DNA of 48,952 nt from the NCBI RefSeq assembly GCF_001652265.1, contig NZ_LWBS01000422.1, positions 1 through 48,952 of the forward strand, read 5' to 3'. The DNA is from Rhizobium leguminosarum. GTDB lineage: Bacteria; Pseudomonadota; Alphaproteobacteria; Rhizobiales; Rhizobiaceae. Shown in pieces: positions 17,224-23,893 of this stretch. Both the position numbers and the translations under genes were made by a program. The notes beneath the pieces are model-generated. The model saw only the letters and a list, made by a program, of their open reading frames with translations, made no database searches and had not been told where the DNA came from. Positions within the stretch are counted from its first letter, which is position 1. Each line of letters opens with the position of its first letter.

Positions 17224-19262
17224 GCGGAGACCTTTCGATCGCGGCGCAGGTTCGGCCGGCCGCCGAAACGGTTTTCGATGAGCCACTCGGCCAGATGCTG
17301 GAGTCCGCTTTCCCATCCGACACGCGCGCTCCAGCCGAGCGTGTGCTGGAGCGCGCGGGTGTCTGCGACGAAGAAATACTGGTCGCCGGCCCGCCAGTCG
17401 TCGAAGGAGGTCTCGACCGGGCGGCCAATCAGCTTGCCGATCTCGCGCAGGACTGCGAGCACGCTGACGGCATTCGCTGGACCGCCTCCGAGGTTGAAGA
17501 CGCGGCCCTTGATCCCGTCAATGCCATCGAGGACGCTGCGATAGGCGGCAATCGCATCCGCGACGTGCAGAATATCGCGAACCTGCTTGCCGTCGCCGTA
17601 GATCGAGACGGGCTCTCCGGCGAGCGCCCGGATCAGGAAATGCGCCACCCAGCCCTGATCCTCGGTGCCGAACTGGCGTGGGCCATATATGCAGCTCATC
17701 CGCAGCACGGCCGTCGGGATGCCGAAGGATTTCGCATAATCCAGCACATACTGGTCGGCCACGCCTTTCGAGCAGCCATAGGGGGTGCAGAAATCGAGCG
17801 GCCTGTCTTCGCCGATCCCGTATGACCGCACGGTCGCGTCGACCGGCAGGTAGCGATCCTCGGCCTCACGCATGGCAAGGTCGTCGAGCCCGCCATAAAC
17901 TTTGTTGGTGCTGGCAAAGATCAAGGGGGCGCGGCGGCCGGCCTTGCGTACCGATTCCAGCACATTGATCGTACCGCGCGCATTGGCCTCAAAGTCATCG
18001 ATCGGATGGATGAGGCTTGTGGTGACGGCGGTCTGGGCGGCGAAATGAAAGACCGCCTTGGCATCGGCAAAGGCTGCTTCGATGCTTCTCGCGTCGCGCA
18101 CGTCGGCAAGCACCGGATGTACATTGGAGCCATGTCTTTCGGTCAGCCAGCCGAGATTCTGATCGACACCCGGCCGGCCGAGATTGTCGAGCACTACAAC
18201 GTCTTCACCGTCCTGAAGGTAGCTGTCGGCAAGGTTTGAGCCGATGAAGCCGCAGCCTCCGGTGATGACAATCGGGGCGGCTCCCTTGGCGACGTTGGGG
18301 GTGGCGAGCCGGGCGACCTGCTCGAGCCGTTCGACGCCGCCTTCCATCAGCAGGCGTGCGAGCAGCTTCGGCTGGTTCTCGTGGGTGACGGCACCGAGAT
18401 GGTAATGCCGGGGGTCGAACCAGAGGCCTTCCTGCACCGGCACATCCGGCGGGACATCCCGCCAGGAATACCAATACATCCGGTCGGCCGGCACGCTCAG
18501 AGCCTTCACGAAACGCCGTGCCTGTTCCATCTCGTCGTTGCGCCAGGTCGAATAACCGGTTTCGGTGATCCAGATCTCGGCCTTGTCGTTGAAGTGGCCG
18601 ATAATTTTCCGCATCTCGCCGAGATGCATGTCCCAGCCGCCCCAGGTGCCTTCCTCACTGTCCCATGTGCCTGGGAAACCGTGGAAGCCGACGGCATCGA
18701 CGACGCCGAGCACGCCGCGCTCGCCCATCAGGTTGAGCCAATAGGGATCAAAGGGGCATGGTCCGCCGAGCACCGGCTTCCAGCCGCGATGTTTGGCCCA
18801 ATAGGCGGCGGCGCCGACCATCTCGCAAAACAGCAGGAAGTCCTTGTCTTCGCGCCAGTCCCAATCGAGCAGGTTGTTGGGCTCATTCCACAATTCGATG
18901 TGGCTGAAATACCGACCATATCGGGTGAGCACGTGGTCGACGAAGTCGGCATAGGATTTGAGATCGGCCGGTGCGCCGGAGGACCGTCCTGTCCGCGACA
19001 AGGACGGCGGCGTGTAGTGAAGGCAGGGCAGGAGATCGATCTCGCGCCCAAGTTTCGGGATCAGCCAGTCAAACCACGCTTCGCCACCCGGAGTGAGATA
19101 TTCGGCCCATGACAGATGCGTGCGCAAGTAGCTGGCGCCGCTTTTTCCGACGTCTGCCATCGTCTGCGACGTCCGCTCGTATTCGCCTGGGCGGAACCAC
19201 TCGACGAAGCCGTAGGATCTTGAGGACGTGCCGGTGCCGGCGGAGAATGCGGGTATGGTCAT
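17220..19262 (-). CDS. Fusion: clan-A glycoside hydrolase domain + NAD-dependent sugar epimerase/dehydratase domain
   Basis: 680 residues from the ATG at 19262 (GAGGG upstream; overlaps the previous stop by ATGA). Residues 1-320 form a (beta/alpha)8 glycoside hydrolase of clan A, with the acid/base Glu127 in the LWNEPNN motif and the nucleophile Glu234 in the WITETGYS motif, as in GH39/GH5-like enzymes. Residues 328-680 are an extended SDR: NAD motif ITGGCGFIGSNL, ASTNKVYGG, catalytic YGCSKG, RMSCIYGPRQ and QVRDILHV, the last typical of CDP-paratose 2-epimerase/UDP-glucose 4-epimerase relatives. Both halves keep their catalytic residues. No signal peptide, so the hydrolase is cytoplasmic, where it might trim or transglycosylate the cluster's own product. 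The fusion and the role are discussed as a finding. Confidence 0.85.
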   Translation of the reverse strand: MTIPAFSAGTGTSSRSYGFVEWFRPGEYERTSQTMADVGKSGASYLRTHLSWAEYLTPGGEAWFDWLIPKLGREIDLLPCLHYTPPSLSRTGRSSGAPADLKSYADFVDHVLTRYGRYFSHIELWNEPNNLLDWDWREDKDFLLFCEMVGAAAYWAKHRGWKPVLGGPCPFDPYWLNLMGERGVLGVVDAVGFHGFPGTWDSEEGTWGGWDMHLGEMRKIIGHFNDKAEIWITETGYSTWRNDEMEQARRFVKALSVPADRMYWYSWRDVPPDVPVQEGLWFDPRHYHLGAVTHENQPKLLARLLMEGGVERLEQVARLATPNVAKGAAPIVITGGCGFIGSNLADSYLQDGEDVVVLDNLGRPGVDQNLGWLTERHGSNVHPVLADVRDARSIEAAFADAKAVFHFAAQTAVTTSLIHPIDDFEANARGTINVLESVRKAGRRAPLIFASTNKVYGGLDDLAMREAEDRYLPVDATVRSYGIGEDRPLDFCTPYGCSKGVADQYVLDYAKSFGIPTAVLRMSCIYGPRQFGTEDQGWVAHFLIRALAGEPVSIYGDGKQVRDILHVADAIAAYRSVLDGIDGIKGRVFNLGGGPANAVSVLAVLREIGKLIGRPVETSFDDWRAGDQYFFVADTRALQHTLGWSARVGWESGLQHLAEWLIENRFGGRPNLRRDRKVSA

Positions 19263-20365
19263 GATACCAGCCCTCTTTCCTCCAGCTGTCGTTTCATCTC
19301 CGCGCCGCGATCGATCGCTGCGGAATGTCTCACCCAATCGACGAAAGGTCCGAGCGCGTTTTCCAGCTTGAAGCGCGGCTCGAAGCCGAGCAGCTCGCGC
19401 GCCTTCGCGATATCCGCAAAGCAATTGCGGATATCGCCGGAGCGCGCCTTGTTCATGATCTCGGGCCGTATTTCCGGCACGCCCATCGCATCGGCGAGAA
19501 GCGTTGCGACCTCAGCGATCGTGTAGGCCTGGCCGCTGCCGATATTGATGACATGTCCCGGCGCATTGGGTTTTTCGAGCGCCAGGCGGAAGGCGCGCGC
19601 CACGTCGCGCACATGCACGAAATCCCGCCGCTGCTCGCCATCTTCGAAGATCATCGGCGGCTGGCTATTGGCGAGCCTGGAAGCGAAGTTTGCCAAGACG
19701 CCGGTATAGGGGTTGGACAAAGCCTGGCCGGCGCCGAATACGTTGAAGAGACGGAGCGCCACCGCCTCGACGCCATAGGCTTCGCCAAAAATCAGGACCT
19801 GTTTTTCCTGCGCATATTTGGTCAGCGCATAGATCGAGGCGAGATCAACGGGCTTTTCTTCATCCGTCGCAACCGGCCTCAGGACTTTGCCGTCAGCGCC
19901 GCGCAGGTTCCATTGGCCGGCCTTGATCTGGTCGCCGCGTCGCCTGACCAGATCGAGCTGCGCGCCGTCGGCGTTTTCATATCGGCCCTCGCCATAGACA
20001 CTCATGGATGAGGCGACGACAACGCGTTTGGGCAGGCGACCGATCATCGCCTCCAGAAGGACAGCCGTGCCAAGATCATTGCCGCCGACATATCGGGCGA
20101 TCTCGTACATCGACTGTCCGACGCCGACCTCCGCAGCGAGATGGATGACGCCATCGGCACCCAACAAAGCCCGTTTGACCGCAGTCTTATCCCTCACGTC
20201 GCCGCGCATGATTTCGGCAGCCTCGGGCATCGCCGTTTCAGCATCGCCGTGAACCTGATCGATCAACGCATCGAGGACCCGCACCTCATAGCCGTTGTCG
20301 AGAAGCTCCTCGACGACATGTCTTCCGATGAAGCCGCAGCCGCCAGTTACAAGGATCATCGCCAT
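19259..20365 (-). CDS. NAD-dependent epimerase/dehydratase (extended SDR)
   Basis: 368 residues. NAD-binding TGGCGFIGRHVVEELL at the N-terminus, VVASSMSVYGEG active-site strand, catalytic YALTKYAQE, RLFNVFGAGQ and QRRDFVHVRDVARAF: the layout of dTDP-rhamnose 4-epimerase-like or UDP-glucose epimerase-like enzymes. An insertion of about 40 residues between the Ser and Tyr motifs (DLVRRRGDQIKAGQWNLRGA) is found in the WbiB-like subgroup. The start at 20365 is used (an internal ATG lies at 20359; the ribosome binding site is weak). First gene of the eight-gene leftward operon, whose EcfG-type promoter lies 38 bases upstream. Confidence 0.85.
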   Translation of the reverse strand: MAMILVTGGCGFIGRHVVEELLDNGYEVRVLDALIDQVHGDAETAMPEAAEIMRGDVRDKTAVKRALLGADGVIHLAAEVGVGQSMYEIARYVGGNDLGTAVLLEAMIGRLPKRVVVASSMSVYGEGRYENADGAQLDLVRRRGDQIKAGQWNLRGADGKVLRPVATDEEKPVDLASIYALTKYAQEKQVLIFGEAYGVEAVALRLFNVFGAGQALSNPYTGVLANFASRLANSQPPMIFEDGEQRRDFVHVRDVARAFRLALEKPNAPGHVINIGSGQAYTIAEVATLLADAMGVPEIRPEIMNKARSGDIRNCFADIAKARELLGFEPRFKLENALGPFVDWVRHSAAIDRGAEMKRQLEERGLVS

Positions 20366-20402
20366 CTGATTTCTGTCCGCTCAAGTTGAAGATGACCTGC
20401 CG

Positions 20403-20427
20403 AACCAAGCGCGGCGAAGATTGTTCC
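20403..20427 (-). promoter_or_regulatory. EcfG-type promoter of the glycan operon
   Basis: Minus-strand GGAAC (20427-20423), 17-base spacer, GTT (20405-20403), 38 bases before the ATG at 20365. It lies 44 bases from the divergent promoter at 20471-20495. Confidence 0.78.
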
Positions 20428-20470
20428 GGCTTCAATGTCATCTTCTTTGACATGTTCTTTGACATCATCC

Positions 20471-20495
20471 GGAACATCTGGCGGCGTCGTTGGTT
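20471..20495 (+). promoter_or_regulatory. EcfG-type promoter of the MDR dehydrogenase operon
   Basis: GGAAC (20471-20475), 17-base spacer, GTT (20493-20495), about 145 bases before the ATG at 20640. The leader between them has no obvious gene. Confidence 0.68.
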
Positions 20496-20639
20496 CGGCG
20501 GCCAACTCGTGAGCGAAATATTTCGTAAGATTGGGAAGCGGCGACGTGGTGAGAGGTCGGTGGTCGGAATCGGAGCCACACTGCGGCAACGACGTCTGCC
20601 GACACGTGGGTCGGCTGTATCAGATGAAAGGAGCAACTC

Positions 20640-21626
20640 ATGAACATGTTGCCAAGAGCGGCCGAGGGAGCGATCCGGGCGGCGATCATCACCGGCCCCG
20701 GAGAAGTGTCCGTCGAAGAGAGACCTTTTCCCCAGCCAGGGCCGGGCCAAGTCAGAATCAGGCTCGAAGGATCGGGCGTGTGCGCCTCCAATCTTGCGCC
20801 CTGGGCGGGGCCAGAATGGATGACCTTTCCGACGGAGCCAGGCGGTCTCGGTCACGAGGGTTGGGGCAGGATCGATGCGCTTGGAGACGGGGTGTCTGGC
20901 CTCAATCTGGGAGACCGGGTCGCTGCGCTCTCATATCATGCCTACGCCACCCACGATATCGCGGATGCCGACATGGTCGTGCCGCTGCCGCCGGCGCTCG
21001 ACGGCCAGCCTTTCCCTGGCGAGCCGCTTGGCTGCGGGATGAACATATTCCGGCGCAGCCGCATCGAGGCGGGTCAGACCGTCGCCATCATCGGGATCGG
21101 ATTTCTCGGCGCCTTGCTGACGCAGCTTGCCAGCGGCGCCGGCGCGCGCGTCATCGCCATCTCGCGCCGTCCGTTTTCTCTCGAAATCGCCAAGCGCATG
21201 GGCGCCGCCGAGACGCTGGCGATGGACGACCACTGGCGGATCATCGAAGTTGTAAGAGAGTTGACCGACGGTGCTTTCTGCCACCGCGTCATAGAGGCTA
21301 TCGGCAAGCAGTGGCCGCTTGATCTGGCCGGCGAACTGACCGCCGAGCGCGGCCGACTGGTGGTGGCCGGATACCATCAGGACGGTCCGAGGCAAGTCAA
21401 TATGCAGCTCTGGAACTGGCGTGGCCTCGACGTCATCAATGCTCACGAACGCGATCCCAGGATTTATATCAGCGGCATACGCGAGGCGATCGAAGCAGTC
21501 GTTTCCGGCAGGCTCGATCCGTCATCGCTCTATACCCATGTCTATCCGCTCGAAGGCCTGGGCGAAGCGCTCGACGCCACCCGGGACAGGCCGGATGGTT
21601 TCCTCAAGGCGATGGTGACGTGCTGA
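20640..21626 (+). CDS. MDR-family (zinc-type alcohol dehydrogenase-like) oxidoreductase
   Basis: 328 residues, start with AGGAG upstream. The GroES-like N-terminal domain has GHEGWGRIDALG (the usual GHE zinc-site Glu) and GDRVAALSYHAYATH; the NAD(P)-binding domain has VAIIGIGFLGALLTQLA. The position that normally reads C-G-x-D is SGVCASNLAPW, and the four-cysteine structural zinc lobe is missing, so it is a shortened MDR member and may be a zinc-independent or altered-site enzyme. It overlaps the next gene (TGATG), an oxidoreductase of the Gfo/Idh/MocA family; the pair may oxidise and reduce a sugar or inositol intermediate for the divergent glycan operon. Confidence 0.82.
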   Translation: MNMLPRAAEGAIRAAIITGPGEVSVEERPFPQPGPGQVRIRLEGSGVCASNLAPWAGPEWMTFPTEPGGLGHEGWGRIDALGDGVSGLNLGDRVAALSYHAYATHDIADADMVVPLPPALDGQPFPGEPLGCGMNIFRRSRIEAGQTVAIIGIGFLGALLTQLASGAGARVIAISRRPFSLEIAKRMGAAETLAMDDHWRIIEVVRELTDGAFCHRVIEAIGKQWPLDLAGELTAERGRLVVAGYHQDGPRQVNMQLWNWRGLDVINAHERDPRIYISGIREAIEAVVSGRLDPSSLYTHVYPLEGLGEALDATRDRPDGFLKAMVTC

Positions 21627-22648
21627 TGAATAGGATGGTAGATCGCTCCCTGCAGACGCGGGTCAAGCCCGTGAGACTCGGCTTCCTCGGTATCGGCTGG
21701 ATCGGCAGGAACCGAATGGAGGCAATTCTTCGCACGCGGATGGCCGAAGCCGTTGCCATCGCCGATCCCTCCGAGGAAATGATAACAGAAGCCCTGCGCC
21801 TCGCGCCCGATGCGGAAATCGTCGGCGGTCTCGATGCGCTCCTGTCGCTCGACCTCGACGGCGTCGTCATCGCGACGCCGAGCGCTCAGCACGCCGAGCA
21901 GTCGATCCGGGCGCTGCAGGCCGATGTTGCCGTATTTTGCCAGAAACCGCTCGGCCGATCCGGGGCGGAGGCGGAAGCGGTCGTGGCCGCCGCCAGATCA
22001 GCCGACAAGCTGTTGGGCGTTGATCTCTCCTATCGTTATACGCAAGGCATGCAGCGCATCCGCGATCTGATCAGAAATGGCGAGCTTGGCACGGTCTTCG
22101 CCGCCGATCTAGTCTTCCACAATGCCTATGGTCCCGGCAATTCCTGGTTTTACGACAAGTCGCTGTCGGGTGGAGGATGCGTGATCGACCTCGGCGTCCA
22201 CCTCATCGACGTGGCGCTCTGGTGCCTCGACTTTCCGCAGGTCACCGACGTCACGAGTACGCTGATGAAAGGCGGCGAGCCGATCAGCGCAGCGGGGGAT
22301 GTCGAAGACTTCGCCGTCGCCACCCTGACGTTGACAACTGGCGCGGTCATCCGCCTCGCCTGCTCCTGGCGGCTGCAGGCAGGATGCGATGCGGTGATCG
22401 GCGCCGACTTCTTCGGAAGATCCGGGGGTGCATCTTTCAGGAATGTCGGCGGGTCGTTCTATGACTTTGCGGCCTATCGCTTCCGCGGCACGTCCGCCGA
22501 AGAACTTGCCCTGCCTCCCGACGACTGGGGCGGCCGGGCGGCAGCGGACTGGGCGGCTCGGCTCGCCAGTGGTCAGGCTTATGATCCGTCCTGTGAAAGT
22601 CTTGTCGAGGTCGCCGAAATTATCGATAGCATCTATCGGCACGCATGA
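21626..22648 (+). CDS. Gfo/Idh/MocA family oxidoreductase
   Basis: 340 residues from the ATG at 21626, which overlaps the preceding stop (TGATG); a GTG at 21620 is also possible. The Rossmann motif is LGFLGIGWIGRNRM; the E-K-P catalytic motif appears as CQKPLG (Glu replaced by Gln), and the substrate motif is GGGCVIDLGVHLIDVALW with the catalytic Asp and His. Such enzymes act on sugars or inositols with NAD(P). The Gln in place of Glu is a slight departure from the usual EKP and may alter activity. Second gene of the operon divergent from the glycan cluster. Confidence 0.85.
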   Translation: MNRMVDRSLQTRVKPVRLGFLGIGWIGRNRMEAILRTRMAEAVAIADPSEEMITEALRLAPDAEIVGGLDALLSLDLDGVVIATPSAQHAEQSIRALQADVAVFCQKPLGRSGAEAEAVVAAARSADKLLGVDLSYRYTQGMQRIRDLIRNGELGTVFAADLVFHNAYGPGNSWFYDKSLSGGGCVIDLGVHLIDVALWCLDFPQVTDVTSTLMKGGEPISAAGDVEDFAVATLTLTTGAVIRLACSWRLQAGCDAVIGADFFGRSGGASFRNVGGSFYDFAAYRFRGTSAEELALPPDDWGGRAAADWAARLASGQAYDPSCESLVEVAEIIDSIYRHA

Positions 22649-22704
22649 AGCAGCGGCGTCGGCCCGGCCGGATGAAATTGTTTGTAGTCAGCGCTGAATC
22701 GGCT

Positions 22705-22729
22705 GGAACCGCCGAGCCTCTTGCCGGTT
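22705..22729 (+). promoter_or_regulatory. EcfG-type promoter of the HhH gene
   Basis: GGAAC (22705-22709), 17-base spacer, GTT (22727-22729), ending 25 bases before the ATG at 22755, which implies a very short leader. Confidence 0.72.
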
Positions 22730-22754
22730 TTGGCGGTCGCAAATCATCTGCGGG

Positions 22755-23024
22755 ATGGACATGGCCTCTCGACCAGCACGGAAGACGTCGAAGCCGCGGG
22801 CAGCCTCGAGCGATATGCTCGTCCGCGGCAAAATTCCTGTCTGGATCGTCAAGGCGCTTCTCTCCAGCGGTATCAAACGGGTCAGTAAATTGTCTTCGAT
22901 GACCGACGATGAACTTCTGGCGCTTCCCGGCATCGGGAAGCGGGCGATCGAACTGATCCGATCGTCTCAGAGGGCCTGCGAAAGCGGGGGGAGCCAGGCT
23001 CGGGGATCGCCTGTTCGTCGATGA
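22755..23024 (+). CDS. Small helix-hairpin-helix protein (RNA polymerase alpha-CTD-like)
   Basis: 89 residues. After a basic N-terminus (RPARKTSKPRAASS) the sequence LLSSGIKRVSKLSSMTDDEL followed by LALPGIGKRAIELI is a helix-hairpin-helix fold like that at the end of the RNA polymerase alpha C-terminal domain and of nucleic-acid binding proteins. The LPGIGKRA loop is the canonical hairpin. It may bind DNA or RNA, or be a regulator of transcription; neither is shown. No strong ribosome binding site is seen, but the promoter just upstream supports a real gene. It precedes the DUF1003 gene, which has its own promoter. Confidence 0.65.
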   Translation: MDMASRPARKTSKPRAASSDMLVRGKIPVWIVKALLSSGIKRVSKLSSMTDDELLALPGIGKRAIELIRSSQRACESGGSQARGSPVRR

Positions 23025-23047
23025 AATGAGCGGCGCTGGTCAAACGC

Positions 23048-23072
23048 GGAACTCTCCGCCTTCACACAGGTT
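23048..23072 (+). promoter_or_regulatory. EcfG-type promoter of the DUF1003 gene
   Basis: GGAAC (23048-23052), 17-base spacer, GTT (23070-23072), 28 bases before the ATG at 23100. Confidence 0.75.
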
Positions 23073-23099
23073 GGATTTGCTTAAACATGGAAGCATTCA

Positions 23100-23657
23100 A
23101 TGTCGGCACCGAAATCCGAGCAGCAGCAGAGCACGATATCCAGACGTCTCGACCGCAACATCGAGGCTCTCCTGAAGCGGCGGGAGCAGGAGGCGCGGCA
23201 ATCGAGCCGGCAGGAGCGGGCGGCCGATGCCATTACCCGTTTCGCGGGATCGATGATGTTCGTCTACCTGCACCTGCTGGTCGTCACGCTCTGGATCGTC
23301 GTCAATATCGGCCTGCTTCCGCTCATACCCGCCTTCGACCCATCATTCGTCATTCTGGCGATGGTCGCGTCCGTCGAAGCGATTTTCATCTCGACATTCG
23401 TGCTGATCAGCCAAAACCGTATGGCGGAGGCCGACGACAAGCGCGCCGATCTCAATTTGCAGATCTGTCTTCTGGCAGAGCATGAGGCGACGGAGGTGTT
23501 GACCCTGGTCTCGGCTATCGCCGAGAAGCTCGGCGTCGAAATCGAAATGAGAGAGGAGCTTGAGGAACTGAAAGAGCAAGTGACGCCGGAGGAAGTGCTG
23601 GACGAAATAGAAGACAAAATGCACCGGCGGGGAACCAGAAGCCCGCCGCCAGCGTAA
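23100..23657 (+). CDS. DUF1003 membrane protein
   Basis: 185 residues. Two transmembrane segments (near residues 48-75, FVYLHLLVVTLWIVVNIGLL, and 82-105, FVILAMVASVEAIFISTFVL) with the conserved ISQNRMAEADDKRADLNLQI block are the DUF1003 pattern, which ends in the conserved helix with alternating acidic residues. An acidic C-terminal helix (EMREELEELKEQVTPEEVLD) follows. DUF1003 proteins are cytoplasmic-membrane proteins of unknown function, commonly stress-regulated in rhizobia. The start has no strong ribosome binding site. Confidence 0.85.
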   Translation: MSAPKSEQQQSTISRRLDRNIEALLKRREQEARQSSRQERAADAITRFAGSMMFVYLHLLVVTLWIVVNIGLLPLIPAFDPSFVILAMVASVEAIFISTFVLISQNRMAEADDKRADLNLQICLLAEHEATEVLTLVSAIAEKLGVEIEMREELEELKEQVTPEEVLDEIEDKMHRRGTRSPPPA

Positions 23658-23746
23658 AACTGCGCCATGATCCGCCTTATTATCCGCTCCACTATCGCGT
23701 GATCGGAAAGAATTCCGGCGGGATCCCACCGCATCGCTGCGACCGC

Positions 23747-23771
23747 GGAACAACGGTTCCTTTCGGGAGTT
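23747..23771 (+). promoter_or_regulatory. EcfG-type promoter of the molybdoenzyme gene
   Basis: GGAAC (23747-23751), 17-base spacer, GTT (23769-23771), 123 bases before the ATG at 23894. The -35 element is embedded in the short palindrome GGAACAACGGTTCC. Confidence 0.68.
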
Positions 23772-23893
23772 TGGCAGCAGAATTGCCCGCTGTCGATCCA
23801 ACCTTCCGGTGCCAAGATCGGACGTCCGACCGGCGGCTGGTCCGCTGGGGCATCAGCAGCAGTTGCGAAGTAAATTTCGGGATAGTTCAGACC

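Noticed and set aside
20356..20589. 77-codon minus-strand frame in the divergent promoter region
   Set aside because: Its acidic stretch looks faintly protein-like, but it would cover both EcfG-type promoters, overlaps the epimerase start and has no ribosome binding site.
22645..22902. 85-codon frame starting in an ATGA overlap after the Gfo/Idh/MocA gene
   Set aside because: It spans the EcfG-type promoter and the start of the HhH gene in another frame, and its sequence is Arg/Ser-rich without structure; the overlap is probably coincidental.
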